From Ophioderma brevispina (Eukaryota > Echinodermata > Ophiuroidea > Amphilepidida > Ophiodermatidae): a DNA stretch of 64,000 nt. The stretch covers positions 62,001-126,000 of the forward strand of contig JAMKCH010056824.1 in assembly GCA_023653785.1 (NCBI GenBank). The letters run 5' to 3'. This document shows, in pieces, positions 1-11,910 of this stretch; position 1 is the stretch's first letter, and each line of letters opens with the position of its first letter. The position numbers and the translations under genes were made by a program. The notes beneath the pieces were generated by a model. The model worked only from the letters and a program-made list of their open reading frames with translations, did not search any database and was not told the DNA's origin.

Positions 1-1089
1 GTCTTTCCAAAAGGCGTTTGCTGTGCTAGAGCTTTGATATAGGTAGGTAGGGGGACCCCCCTGGGGGGGGGCTTTCCCCGTACATAAATTCATATTATTG
101 TTATCCCCGTTGCACTTTGGAATATTCGTGGTACATTTCTCATCAAGGTATATTTAAAATACATCTAATCCATGTAATTTTAAAGGGCAAAAAAGCATTC
201 TATATTAACCCAGTTGGTACCACCGTCTTGTTACATATTTCCATTGGCTTACGTTTTCTTTTCAGGTTTTGATTTCCAACAAATTCAATATAGCTGTTTT
301 CGTTCTCGACAAGAGAATATCACGGTCAGGAAGAGAGAGTATTAAATGATTAAATGGTGGAAGGAAATATGACTTTACTACGGAACCTTCCCAACACCGT
401 TATATTTCTTTTTTCCCAATATTCATTGTGTAACTGTTTCAAAAAACAAGTTTAAAATGTTAAATTGACACTTTTTTTACTGTAAGGAAACATCAACCCC
501 CAAACAGTAAACCCAGCATAGTTTTTCCTTGTTTTAATACGGTAACTGTTATACTTACTTGCTTCCAATAATATAACCTTTGTTTTTGATTCGTTTATTT
601 CCTTACAGATATTAAGTACTAGTGATCCAGTATATTAATTGTAGATATAGAGATTCAGCAGATCCATCTAGACTACGTTGTATCGTCGCTATTGGGTTAT
701 TTTGCTTCACAACCGCTAATTTAATACCTTTAATAAATTATTCTGCCTTCTCATTAAGATAAGATTTCTGTGCAGCGAAGAAAAATATATGGCGAGAGGG
801 CATCGCCCTCAGTCTACATCCTATTTTAATTTCAAATCTGCGGGAAAGGTGACCGTTTTAAACAAGAATGAAGAGAGGGACTTCGTATAAAAATAATTGT
901 TATCCATTTTAATGAAGATCAATTTAAAAACATCAATTACTTGAAAAATGAAATAGGAGAGCAAAAGAATCAAAGCTTTTCAAAGTCTAAAAGCAAAATA
1001 ATACCAGGAATTTTTTTGTACTTCAGTGAGGTGAGATTATATCATAAAGGTTCTGATATTTTCACCTATGTATATACATGACATAAATC
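1..1089. other. No gene seen
   Basis: AT-rich DNA with no supported gene. A short run of C and G (about 50-77) and scattered A/T runs are the only notable composition. Confidence 0.6.
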
Positions 1090-1240
1090 ATTTGTGAATC
1101 TTCGTGAATAATGTTAGGTAGTAAACGCTTTATTCGATGGGCAATAGTACCGGAGGCAAGTTTATATATAACATTAAGCAAAAATATTGGGCGCCAGTTT
1201 TTCAAATATTGTCTAGATTTTTTTGATGGGTTTTGCTCCC
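1090..1240 (-). pseudogene. Non-LTR retrotransposon reverse-transcriptase fragment (L1/Tx1-like)
   Basis: Minus-strand reading gives about 50 residues with the motif NWRPIFLLNVIYKLAS followed by IAHRIKRLLPNIIHED. This matches the conserved NWRPI-LLN-YK and A-R-K--LP-IIHEDQ blocks at the start of the reverse transcriptase of L1/Tx1-type elements. The usual Q-GF and later catalytic YxDD blocks are missing, and the reading meets a stop near 1062. Upstream on the minus strand lies a C-rich low-complexity tract (about 1237-1275). No endonuclease domain is visible. It is a small dead scrap of a LINE. The clade assignment is from motif memory only. Confidence 0.75.
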
Positions 1241-3595
1241 CCCCCTCCCCCTTCTCTCCCCCTCGTATCTCCATCCCTCCCTATTTCTATATCTTGTGGT
1301 TCTTTCTCTTGACACGGTGATCGATGCCCGTCATGGGCGGACGCGGACGCGATCCCAACCTTTTTCGTAGTCGCAGTAACTTCCGTGGACATCATAGTTG
1401 AGTGGAACCTCTGAGAACAAGACAATCCAATTTTAAAATCATGATTATGCTGGAGATGCCTGTTCATAATTATCAGGAAAAGAACGCTTTATTTAAAATA
1501 AACATATCATGCATTATTCCGTATTGTCAACTTGGAAAGTATATACCAAACCTTTCAAATAGTGATACATGAAATGTGAGAAAAGAGAGAAGTTGAAAAT
1601 GATCGAAATAAATTCGCTTATAAATGTCGTGCACATTTCTCATTTTCTTCACTCTGTTCGCGTCTCCTCCTGTCTTCTTTTTGCAAACTTTTCTTCAAGC
1701 TCATTGGTATTTATCAGGAACTATTTTTTTTATGCCTTTTGCCATTGCACGTAGTCTTTTCTAATTTTGAGTTACCAAAATAGTGTTTTATAATTATTTG
1801 AAAGGACGAACATCGTTGGCATGATTTCAACATTGATCGTGCCCTTTTGAAGATAAAATATTTACATTTTCTTAGTATTTTTTCAGTATTTAATAAGTCA
1901 CTTTGGTCTTTATTAAAAGACCCGGAAAAGGGTTTAAATTTTTATGTAATATGAGTCCTAAATGTTTGCTATTCGCTTTTCCTATATAAGTCTTCCTTTC
2001 CTTGACTGAATGGATGTTGATTTATCTCTTTAACCATTCAATTTCTTATAACAGTTAAATAGTTTTGTATAATAACTTCGATATCTCTTTCTGCATGCAT
2101 GTATCTAAACTATAAAGCTCCCAAATTCATGATTTTTTCAATTGTTTTAGCGCACACACATGCCCGCGCCACATCACAACACATATTCTCTAAATGAAAA
2201 ATAGTGAATTTAACTCTAGAGTGACTAAAGGCCCCTCTCTTCAAAAAGAGTTAGGAGAGAAAAGAGTTCGCTCTCTTTATAGAGCGACTTCAGGACCCTC
2301 TCCGGAATGAGTGAAACTTCACACCTTTCAAAGACCACTTTTTGATCACAATTTTCTCTTGATAATTTACAAAATGATAAAATGTTATTATTTTTTTTAA
2401 TTATCAATAGTAAATTGGACCATAATATAATAGTGGGTCCTGTAGTCACTCTAAAAGAGTAACATTCACTTTTTTGCATTTAAAGAGCAGGCCTGAGGCA
2501 GACATGTTGAGAGAATCGGTTACAGCAGTCCGAGAGAAGGACATTCGGAAAAAAATATGGGTTTTATTACGGAAACCGTGCAGTTCGTTCATGCTATAAA
2601 CTAAATACTTTTTTAAGGATTCTTCGCTGCATGGGGCATACAAAGCTATATAACTATTTCCTTTCATTAATGTATTTCTTTGTGGTTATACATCTCTAAA
2701 TTGGATAATATAGGTTTATCAACTGGTACACAACTGGGTCGAATTAGCTTATCTTTGAAACTCTTTAAAATAGATGATTAAAAATCGAACAAGTTTCAGT
2801 ACACTTAAGGGACTTAACCATAATACGTGCTTTAAAACAACTTAACTACCACACCCTAGCATGGCTTCAAATTGCCGATGTTACGAACATGGTGAATACA
2901 AATTAATTGAGTGCTTCAATTTTGTGGGTTGGCATTTAGTTACTTCTAAATAGGTCTGCTCAATAACAATCAATAGGCAATACCCGTGGCTCATCTCTAA
3001 CGCTTCGGGTTACCTTAAAGATGATCCGTGCTCATTGGCACGGATCATACCGATCAAGGTGTAGCGATTAAGGTATGGATTGCTCTATTAATGCAAAGCA
3101 TTGAATCTTTCCAGGCATATGCTCGAATGTTTGACCAGGGTGCAAAACAGGTAGATATGTACCACGAAGTCATCACCCCGGCGATCACAGCGTAAATCCC
3201 CGCAATCATATCCCGGGTAGAAGTCATTTGCAAGCCTAGGCAGACGGTAACATTGCGTAGAGAGCGGTGAAACTTATCTTATTTGCCATTCGGCGTATTG
3301 GGCCTTAGCAGACGACAAAACAGCCCGCTTCGCGGGATTTAACCCCGCACCAGGCCCGTTAAATCCCTAATCAACGAGCGATTCATAAAACGCGTCACTG
3401 AAGGGATATAAAGTCAAATTTTTCGCTGATAACTGATAAATTGTTAGCGTTTCGAGTTACTTTTTGTATAACGAAAGATCCACTAATCTCGCGGGGGTTA
3501 GCTAGGGTAGATAGCTTCCGCCTTCCGCCTTCAAAGCCCGCCCAGGTTTGCATGGCTCTCAAAGCGGCAATGGAGCTCAAGCTACGCACGATGAA
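1241..3595. other. No gene seen; pyrimidine tract and one hairpin
   Basis: No supported coding sequence. The stretch holds a C/T-rich tract (1237-1275), a short CA/CG-rich stretch near 2150-2175, and the hairpin listed at 3021-3048. Confidence 0.5.
3021..3048. repeat. Short perfect hairpin
   Basis: Two 11-base arms (ATGATCCGTGC and its exact reverse complement) separated by six bases. It is GC-richer than its surroundings and may be the tip of an old foldback element. Confidence 0.6.
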
Positions 3596-4810
3596 GACGA
3601 GTTAAAAGTGTTGTCGTTAAAAAGAGGATAGTTGCAGATTGGGGCGTCTGGGGACGCATTAAGCCTCAGATGCGAATACGTAAACCTTGTAAATCGTGGT
3701 TGCTTGAAAATACTAACATTCTTGTTTTAAGAAGCATATGACGCACAATGTTTGAAAAAATATGATTATTGTCCAAAGGATAAAATTGGATGTATATACG
3801 TTTTTTTAAACAACAATTGAGGTAAAGTACTTGGGAATGAAGAGAAAAATATTTTCAAATGACTTGCGTGCGGAATTTTATCCGGTGCTATACAAAAAGG
3901 AGAATATAATTTTACAAAGCGAAAGTTGAGAAGAAATCGCGAAAAATATGATTAAAAAACAAATACAAAACAGAAAACAAACCACAAAAAACAAACAAAA
4001 AAAACAAAAACACACGCACATCACACATACACACACACAAACATATAGCACAAACCTAATTTGTAATTGAATACAAATCAAATAACGTTTCAATTTATCA
4101 ATTGACATTCAGAGAAATTTTGCATAAAATTATACAATTTCAAAGTCAAAGCACCGCCCACATTTAGCCTAGGTACTGAAAATAAACAAGTTTACCCTGA
4201 AATACTAACACAGATTCCTATAGGTTTAGGGCTGATTAAATCAACAGGGAAGTTTAAGACTTGTTTGTCCAATAAAACTCTGAAACATTGAATGCAAATT
4301 GAAAGAAAATTGGTATTCTCAGAAGATCTCTGTTTTCCTTTGAAAATGAAATTGGCGATTTAATATTGAAATTGTAAGGCTCTTTTAAACGATTTCATTA
4401 TTCTACATGTATTTAAAAAGAAAACAATTTCATCCAAGTCCTTCATGTAATCATTCATACAATTGATGCTAACATGTTGACAGAATTGAATCAAGCAGTA
4501 AAATCATTATTAAATAAAGTTGAAAATCTGCAAATCATATACTAAATGTTAATGTGGTTTTATGGCATTTTCATGATGAAAATATATCGCATATCCAAAG
4601 GCGACTAGTATATAAGCTTGCGCTACTCTGTTTTGTTTTGTTTAATGTTTGTTTTTCTTTAAATCCATGTCTGAGCTAGACTGTGAAAAACCGGATAAAG
4701 AGCAATCGTATTTTAATGCAAATGCTCGGAGATCTAAATTTACAATTGAGCGGAATTTTGCGATCATTTTCAGCATGCAAGTATGTTTTTTGTGTGTAAA
4801 CGTACAGGAC

Positions 4811-4861
4811 CAAGTAATGGCGTTCTCACACAAATCTTGTGTGAGAACACTCCATTATTTG
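4811..4861. repeat. Long hairpin in duplication copy 1
   Basis: Inverted repeat centred near 4836. The inner stem (TCTCACACAA against its complement) is perfect, while the outer stem has lost bases. Compare 7148-7200, where the decay is the other way round. Confidence 0.75.
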
Positions 4862-5870
4862 GTTTATGAACAATCCTGATTAATCTATTTTACCGACGTA
4901 CTGTCGGAGCATGTTGTCCGGTACTTGCATACATTTTAGAGTATTATTTTATTTTTATTTTCGAGGACTTCTGTGTTTGTATATTGCATCATTTTCCTCT
5001 GTAGGACAAATTAAATTTTGCAATTAACACGATCAACGTAAAATCAAAGTCAAATCAAATTTAGAGCTGAAAAGAAGGGAGACATATTAACTTCGACGTC
5101 AATTTTGTCTTTCACATATTCTAAGACATATCCTGAAATTTACGGAAACAAGACAAACAATCTATGACGACATGTCTAAATTACATCACAATACATGTAT
5201 TACGAAACGTACACACACACGTCTTTATCGCTATATAATATTTCAATTTTAGTAATAATATATTTGCAGCTAATTTTGGTTAAGTCTGTACTGAAACAAC
5301 TTTAACTTTGCACCCGTATAGAAACCTTAAAGTTCAAAGAGCACGTATCTTTCCATTCATCATTCTGAATGGTAAATTCGTGCCAACTGTTTGTAGTATA
5401 GTTTGATCTTGACAAAGAAGTCATAGACATTTTTACATCATTTACGTTCAACCGGTTTAAACAAAATCCCCATTGCTTGGATGGAAGTAGATTTTACTCT
5501 AATATTAAAGACATTTTGTGATCCATGTGGTCTCGCCCCCACTCACCTAAACAAAGTTGAGATTTTCATATCATCTGAACTCTTGGCCTGGATACTGTGT
5601 GTGTCTATATCTTTATACCGGCAAATTCGATCTTCTCTGGAAGTCAAAATGTTTGCATTTTAAACGAGTAGATATAAATTACAACGCATTGCCTATAGGA
5701 CAATATTAATTGTTCATAACATTAAAACGCAAGATTAAAATCAACTGAGATTTTTGAAAAAAAAACCACTGTAAAAGCGTTCATTTAACATTTTTAAAAC
5801 GGGAACAACGTTAACCCTGTTTGTTGATTATGAGTTTTAAAAGTAATTAACTTACGCAAAAAGGGTTTAT

Positions 5871-5918
5871 ACCGGTGTAGAAGTAATTATTGTCCGCCGT
5901 ACTCATATTCCGGCTACA
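5871..5918 (+). mobile_element. Truncated MITE (family A) at duplication junction
   Basis: Starts ACCGGTGTAGAAGTAATTAT and matches the first 48 bases of the MITE at 8356-8530 without a visible difference. It breaks off at a poly(A) run. The rest of the element is absent. Confidence 0.8.
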
Positions 5919-5937
5919 AAAAAAAAAAAAAAAAAAA
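5918..5937 (+). repeat. Poly(A) run at duplication junction
   Basis: Twenty A residues sit between the truncated MITE of copy 1 and the first base of copy 2. This could be slippage at a recombination joint or the trace of a retroposed A-tail. Confidence 0.8.
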
Positions 5938-8230
5938 GACCAGTTAAAAGTGTTGTCGTTAAAAAGAGGATAGTTGCAGATTGGGGCGTCTGGGGACGCA
6001 TTAAGCCTCAGATGCGAATACGTAAACCTTGTAAATCGTGGTTGCTTGAAAATACTAACATTCTTGTTTTAAGAAGCATATGACGCACAATGTTTGAAAA
6101 AAATATGATTATTGTCCAAAGGATAAAATTGGATATACGTTTTTTAAACAACAATTGAGGTAAAGTACTTCGGAATGAAGAGAAAAATATTTTCGAATGA
6201 CTTCCGTGCGGAATTATATCCGGTGCTGGAGAGAATATAATTTTACAAAGCGAAAGTTGAGAAGAAATTGCGAAAAAAATGATTAAAAAAACAAACACAA
6301 AACAGAAAACAAACCACAAAAACAACAAAAAACAAAAACACACGCACACACACATACACACACACAAACATATAGCACAACCCTAATTTATAATTGAATA
6401 CAAATCAAATAACGTTTCAATTTATTTTTTGCATAAAAATTTACAATTTCAAAAGTCAAACCACCGCTCGAATGGGAATTTAGGTACTGCAAATAAACAC
6501 GTTTACCCTGAAATACTAACACAGATTCCAAAAGGTATAGGGCTGATTAAATCAGCAGTGAAGTTCAAACTTGTTTTTCTTTTCCAAAGAGGTAACATAT
6601 GATACCTCCTTACTGAAACATTCAATGCAAATTTACAGAAAATTGATATTCTCAGAGGATCTCGTAGCTGTTTCCTCTTGAAATTGTAAGGATCTTTTGA
6701 ACGATTTCAGCATTCTATTTAAGATAAACAATTTCAAATTTCATTTTAGCTCCTTCACGTAATCATTCATATGCATTCGATGCTAACATGTTGAACGATT
6801 TGAATCAAGCAGTAAATTCATTACCATATATAAAGTTGAAAATCTGCAAATCATATATACTAAATGTTGCTGTGGTTTTATTGCATTATCATGATGAAAA
6901 TATATCGCATATCCAAAGGCGGCTAGTATAAGCTTGCGCTACTCTGTTTTGTTTTGTTTATTGTTTGTTTTTCTTTGTTTTTGTTTTAAGTTTGCAAATC
7001 CATGTCTGAGCTAGATAAAGAGCAGTCGTGTTTTGATCATGTAATACATGTATTTCCAAATGCTCGGAGATCCCAATTTACAATTGAGCGGAATTTTGAG
7101 ATAATTTTCAGCATGCAATTATTTTTGTGTGTGTAAACGTACAGGACCAAGTAATGGAGTGTTCTCACACAAATCTTTTATGAGAACACTCCATTACTTG
7201 ATTATGAACAATCCCGATTAATCTATTTATCGACGTACCGTCGGAGCATGTTGTCCGGTACTTGCATACATTTTGCAGTATTATTTTATTTTTATTTTCG
7301 AGGACTTCTGTGTTTGTATATTGCATCATTTTCCTCTGTAAAAATTAAATTTTTCAATAAACGTGAAATCAAAGTCAAATCAAATTTAGAGCCGAAATGA
7401 ATCAAAAGGGAAGACATATTAACGTCCACGTCAATTTTGTCTTTCACCCATTCTGAGACCTGTCCCTAAATTTACGGAAACAAGACACACAATCTATGAC
7501 GACATGTTTAATTACATCACAACGAAACGTATACACACACGTCTTTATCGCTAATATTCAATTTTAGTAATAAGATATTTGCAGATATTTTGGTTAAGTA
7601 TGTACTGCCACAACTTTGACTTTGTACCCGTAGAAACCTTAAAGTCCAAAGAACAAGTATCTTTCCATTCATCATTCTGAATGTTAAATTCATGCCAATG
7701 GATTTGGTCTTACAAAAGAATCATAGAACATTTTTTACATTAACAACAAACAAAAATCATTTACTTCAACTTGTTTAAAACAAATTTCCCATTGCTTGGA
7801 TGAAAGGAGGATTTTTACTCTATATTACAGACATTTGTGATCCATGTGGTCTCGCCCCCACTCACTAAACAATTGAGATTTTCCATATCATCTTGGCACT
7901 GGATATTGTGTGTGTCTATATCTTTATACCGGCAAATTCGATCTTCTCTGGAAGTCAAAATGTTTGCATTTTAAACGAGTAGATATAAATTACAACGCAT
8001 TGCCTATAGGACAATATTAATTCTTCATAACATTAAAACGCAAGATTAAAATCAACTGAGATTTTTGAAAAAAAAAAAAAACACTGTAAAAGCGTTCATT
8101 TAACATGTTTAAAACGGGAACAACGTTAACCCTGTTTGTTGATTATGAGTTTTAAAAGTAATTAACTTACGCAAAAAGGGTTTATACCGGTGTAGAAGTA
8201 ACCATTGTCCGGCGTACTCATAGTCCGGGA
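5938..8230 (+). repeat. Tandem segmental duplication, copy 2
   Basis: Direct copy of 3596-5918. It starts at the same base and keeps the same order of landmarks (CA tract, hairpin, oligo-A near 8071-8083, MITE start). Several short deletions and insertions separate the two. At its end copy 2 carries a complete MITE followed by a second one, where copy 1 has only the first 48 bases of one. Confidence 0.85.
7148..7200. repeat. Long hairpin in duplication copy 2
   Basis: Inverted repeat homologous to 4811-4861. Here the outer stem, from CAAGTAATGGAGTGTTCTCA inward, is perfect and the inner part has mutated. The two copies together imply an ancestor with roughly 25-base perfect arms and a loop of about three bases. 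Confidence 0.8.
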
Positions 8231-8361
8231 ACAATGGTGAACAATAGGGCAATCGATTCAGTTGACTCTTTACGCAACATTAGTTTCACGCTTTATTCCG
8301 TTATCGTCTATGGAGCCCCGGACTATGACCCCCACCGGACTATATCTGCTTTCACACCGGT
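8186..8361. mobile_element. MITE family A, copy 1 (complete)
   Basis: About 176 bp bounded by ACCGGTGTAGAAGTAA and the inverted TTTCACACCGGT. The inner ends repeat TAGTCCGG and CCGGACTA. It shares a core (GACTCTTTACGCAACATTAG, then CACGCTTTATTCCGTT) with copies at 8356, 18136 and 33548. There is no ORF, so it is non-autonomous. Its right-end ACCGGT is also the left-end ACCGGT of the next copy. Confidence 0.85.
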
Positions 8362-8530
8362 GTAGAAGTAATTATTGTCCGCCGTACTCATATTCCGGCT
8401 ACAACGGTAAAGAATAGAGCACTCGATTCAGTTGACTCTTCACGCAACATTAGTTTCACGCTTTATTCCGTTGTCGTCTATGGAGCCCGGACTGTGGCTC
8501 CCGGCGGACTATAATTACTTTCACACCGGT
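8356..8530. mobile_element. MITE family A, copy 2 (complete)
   Basis: About 175 bp with imperfect 29-base inverted ends, ACCGGTGTAGAAGTAATTAT at the left and a complementary end finishing CACACCGGT at the right. It lies head to tail with the preceding copy and shares six bases with it, as expected if one element inserted into the end of the other. Confidence 0.85.
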
Positions 8531-9610
8531 ACTTCATCATACGTTAGTTTACTCAAATTGAGCTACGGTTTATACTCAAAAAGAGATTGCTCCCTTTAAT
8601 CATCGTTTGAGTAAAATAATATGGAGGGTATTTTAACCTTAAACAAATTAAAAGGGGCTATGATATCGGAAATCCCTTTATTTTTTTAAAGACTTATTTT
8701 CTTTTACTATTTTCCTAATCCGTAAATTTGTGCATGGTTTCTGCTTTTTCGTCCCCCCTGATGTACGCTTTATCTACGCCTATAACATGTAAATAGGATT
8801 TAATTTATTCAGAACAACCATTTGTTTGTCCCATATTAGTTATTGTTCATTATTTTTTGTGGAAGCAAGAGCTTTTAAGTGATGTATGCTATAACCCGTT
8901 CTTTGAACTTGATTAAATATTCGCCTATGAAAAGAAATGATGCCGACTAATGATTTATGATTGCGCTGAAAATCTAACTCTATTAGGGATTTGCGCAACA
9001 TGTATCGTACACAACTCTTACAGCTTTGTAAAGTAGCGCAAAATGAGCTCAGCTGGTGAAGGGAACTCACACCTGATCTCAATATTGGTATTCACCATGA
9101 ATCTTCGTGATACGACAGTTTTGAGGTAAGGGCTATTGTAAAAAGATTTGGCAGTATGCGTCCATGGGTTATTTGATATACTTAATACGGAATTTACAAT
9201 TAATTACATGAAAATGTTTTACTCGTTTGTACATGTGTTACGGCAAAGTACCCATTATGTTTACAGAAACGTTAGGGCATTAGGGACATTATCTGAGAAA
9301 AAAAAAAAAAACAGAGACAATTAGTAAGTGTTTTACATTTTGAAAGGTATTTCGAAAAGTATTTTGGGCCAAAGGCTTTTTGCTAATTCTACTATTTTTG
9401 ACAGACTAGACAGAAGTCCCCAAGAGTTCTGTCCAAAAGCAATGACGTTATAGCAATAACTTTAATCATGGGTACTGTTTTATCAGAAATAAAAATGTCA
9501 TTTGAGTTAAATGATATTCACCTATATGCCAGTATAACAGAAAATAGTGTTTTAGATACGGTTAATATCCACGCTTAACGTTTATTGCTAACATTACTGT
9601 TTTGGACATA
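8531..9610. other. No gene seen
   Basis: No feature with support. A minus-strand ORF (8840-9082) shows no recognised motif and is treated as chance. Confidence 0.5.
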
Positions 9611-9872
9611 TACTGGTCATTAACTAGTCCAGATGGTTCCTAATTGACTAGTTTGCCAGACTATTTCTTTACTAGTCGCCTGACTGGTTTTACTAGTCGC
9701 CCGCTAGTTTTACTAGTCGCCCGACTAGCTTTACTAGTCAACCTGATTAGTAAAAGCTCCGATAGTAATTTTTACTAGTCAGGTTACTAGTAAAACGTTA
9801 GGCGCATAAATAAAAAATCTGTTTGGCAAACTAGTCAATTAGGAACCATCTGGACTAGTTAATGACTAGTTT
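9611..9872. mobile_element. Foldback element rich in ACTAGT
   Basis: Perfect 41-base inverted arms (9618-9658 and 9824-9864), extending a few bases further with one mismatch. The arms and the middle contain about a dozen ACTAGT or CTAGTC units, with three near-tandem TTACTAGTCGCC(C)G units at 9670-9740. No ORF. The perfect arms suggest a young insertion or active gene conversion. Confidence 0.85.
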
Positions 9873-9884
9873 AGGGTTTTCAGT

Positions 9885-10175
9885 GTTCCATTGATACCAT
9901 AATGAGTACCAACATGCCTGGAATTAAGTCAGAATGACGTCACAAAGTTCGCATGTCACCAAACCGTAAATGTCCATAGTACTCATGTGGAATAAGGGAA
10001 AATTATTTTTTTACCAAGAAAGGTAGGAATATCCGATTGTCACGCGGTTTTTGGTTTTACTTGATGCATGGGAAATGGACTAGTTTTATATATTCAGAGC
10101 GTTTCTTTTAGTGCAGGTCATAGTAACGTCATAATGGGGCTGTTGGTACTTAGTTTGATATTCAGTGGAAAGATG
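9885..10175 (-). repeat. Interspersed repeat family H (CRE-containing), copy 1
   Basis: Its reverse complement resembles 60595-60935: shared blocks include GGTATCAATGG, CATGTTGGTA, ATTCTGACTTA and GACATGCGAA in the same order. Both carry a TGACGTCA-type palindrome (9934-9941 here). No ORF. Confidence 0.6.
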
Positions 10176-10464
10176 AAAGTCTAAGCTATCCTGTGGTACC
10201 AAATTCATAGGCCTATTCGGATGTTTAGTCACGATTATTATGACAGGGGGTGGTAACCCACCCCAACCACTTTCGGGAGTTTTGTTACAAAAAATGGCTC
10301 AGGTAGATGAGGGGTACATGTGGTATCAATAATTTTTTTTTTAACATGAAGAACCACGTTTCAATCACCTTTTGTTACAAATCAGCATAGGTATTTACAT
10401 TTTACACCGTGTTTTCTATTTCATAATAACTGTTTAACCATGGAGTTATTAACACATCATATGG

Positions 10465-10812
10465 TTAAAGGCCACTCTCGGTGATCCATCCGAAAGCGTA
10501 TTTGAAATTTGCAAATGAAGGATAATGCTGTAGGACCACATTTATGTTTATTTTCTACAATGAAAATTGACAGAAGAAGGAAGGAAAACGCAGTGTGTTC
10601 AAAGATATATGTAATCTCCAGTCAATTACGTGTTTAGTAAGTGTCCGTAGGAGAGTAAAACAAAAATGTCTGATTTTTGTCCTTATTAGGTGCGTTTGGT
10701 CTTACTATTTGCCAGATATGTTAGGGTACCTATGCTGTCAAAAAATGCAAAAATTTCTGATTTTTGAAGTTTTTTCGATTTTATGATTTAGCAAATACTG
10801 ATAGTGAGTTAA
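10465..10812. repeat. Inverted-end repeat family E, copy 1
   Basis: Begins TTAAAGGCCACTCTC and ends with GATTTAGCAAATACTGATAG, related to the better preserved copy at 29676-30230. The short ORF at 10595-10786 falls inside the repeat and is not considered a gene. Confidence 0.5.
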
Positions 10813-11169
10813 TCACCGTTTTTGTGGACCGCCAGCACAAACCACTTTGCCATCCGTTGTGTGTAGATGTGTCACCAAAATGTTAAGTTTATTTATGAAG
10901 CAGCCCACAGCTTATTTGAATACATGAGCGCGAAAGGCGAGAACCGCGAAATTCTAGTTTTAAACTAGTTCTTAAAAAACATTGGAATTTATACAACATT
11001 TACTGGGAAAATACTGTCCTATTAAAACATCCGTTGTCAAAGAGACATTACAAATTTTTATTCACTTACGATTTTTCGCTTGTATTAAATACAAATGAAA
11101 AATCGCGTATACGAATAAATATATTTTTTGCATAAAAATTGTCAAAAAAATATAATTATCTTACATACA

Positions 11170-11910
11170 ACATAGGGGATGTTCAAAAAAGTTAAACTCA
11201 TTTTTTCATGATGTGGAAAATATAAAGTATCATTACAAAGAGAAATGTCTGAAGAGTCTAATTTAAAAAGAATTTTGAATTTGCACAGGACAAACCCAAG
11301 TTGTACTTAATTTGAATAAATCAACCATTTTCCTGACTGTACACATCTGGGTAATTTGCATCGGTTTCTATTCACACCAAATCAATATGCGTGAACAAGA
11401 CAGATTCCATTGGTTTGCAAATTTTATTGGTAAAATGAAAGTTCAGCTATATACTCATACTCAATAACCATAAAGCAACAACTATTTAAGTTCATCTTTC
11501 TATTATTATCAAGCAGTGTCTAAATATATTTTTCATAGCAAACACTTTCTGCAGTTGTTTGTTGAAGAACTCGCAAAACAGGAATAAGGGGTTCTAGTGA
11601 GAGAAGTATACCAAAAGGGAAACAAGGTGCTTGAGGCTCGCGAGATTCAAAAATCGAATATTTGAATTGCAGAATTTAAAAAATTTTTACTGTAAGAGTA
11701 AAAATTTCATTTGACACTGGTGCAAAACCATGGAGGACCTCTGGCTCAGATTATTTGATTGTTGGCTAAAAGGAAAAAAAAACTTTTAAAACGTGCAGTT
11801 ACCCAGAGGTGTGCAGTCAGGAAAATGGGTGGTGGTTTGATTAAAATAGTATCGGGTTTTGCACGGGCCAAATTCAACGATTGTTGATTTTAATGTTAGG
11901 TTTTAAAACA
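11170..11910. repeat. Interspersed repeat family G, copy 1
   Basis: Shares ordered blocks with 15990-16480: a left block around CAAACCCAAGTTGTACTTAA and ACACATCTGGGTAATTTGC, and an inverted counterpart around GCAGTTACCCAGAGGTGTGC and GGGTTTTGCACGGGCC. The inner inverted blocks mark a foldback-type non-autonomous element. No ORF. Confidence 0.65.

Larger units (their letters stand above)
3596..5918 (+). repeat. Tandem segmental duplication, copy 1
   Basis: About 2.3 kb that recurs in the same orientation at 5938-8230. Shared marks in order: a start at gac-agttaaaagtg, a CA microsatellite (4010-4043 and about 6335-6367), a long hairpin (4811-4861), and an end inside a MITE. The copies differ by many small indels and substitutions, so the duplication is not recent. 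Copy 1 stops 48 bases into the MITE that begins at 5871 and runs straight into 20 A residues. Short ORFs inside (for example 4649-4879) are not conserved as reading frames between the copies and are not called genes. Confidence 0.85.
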
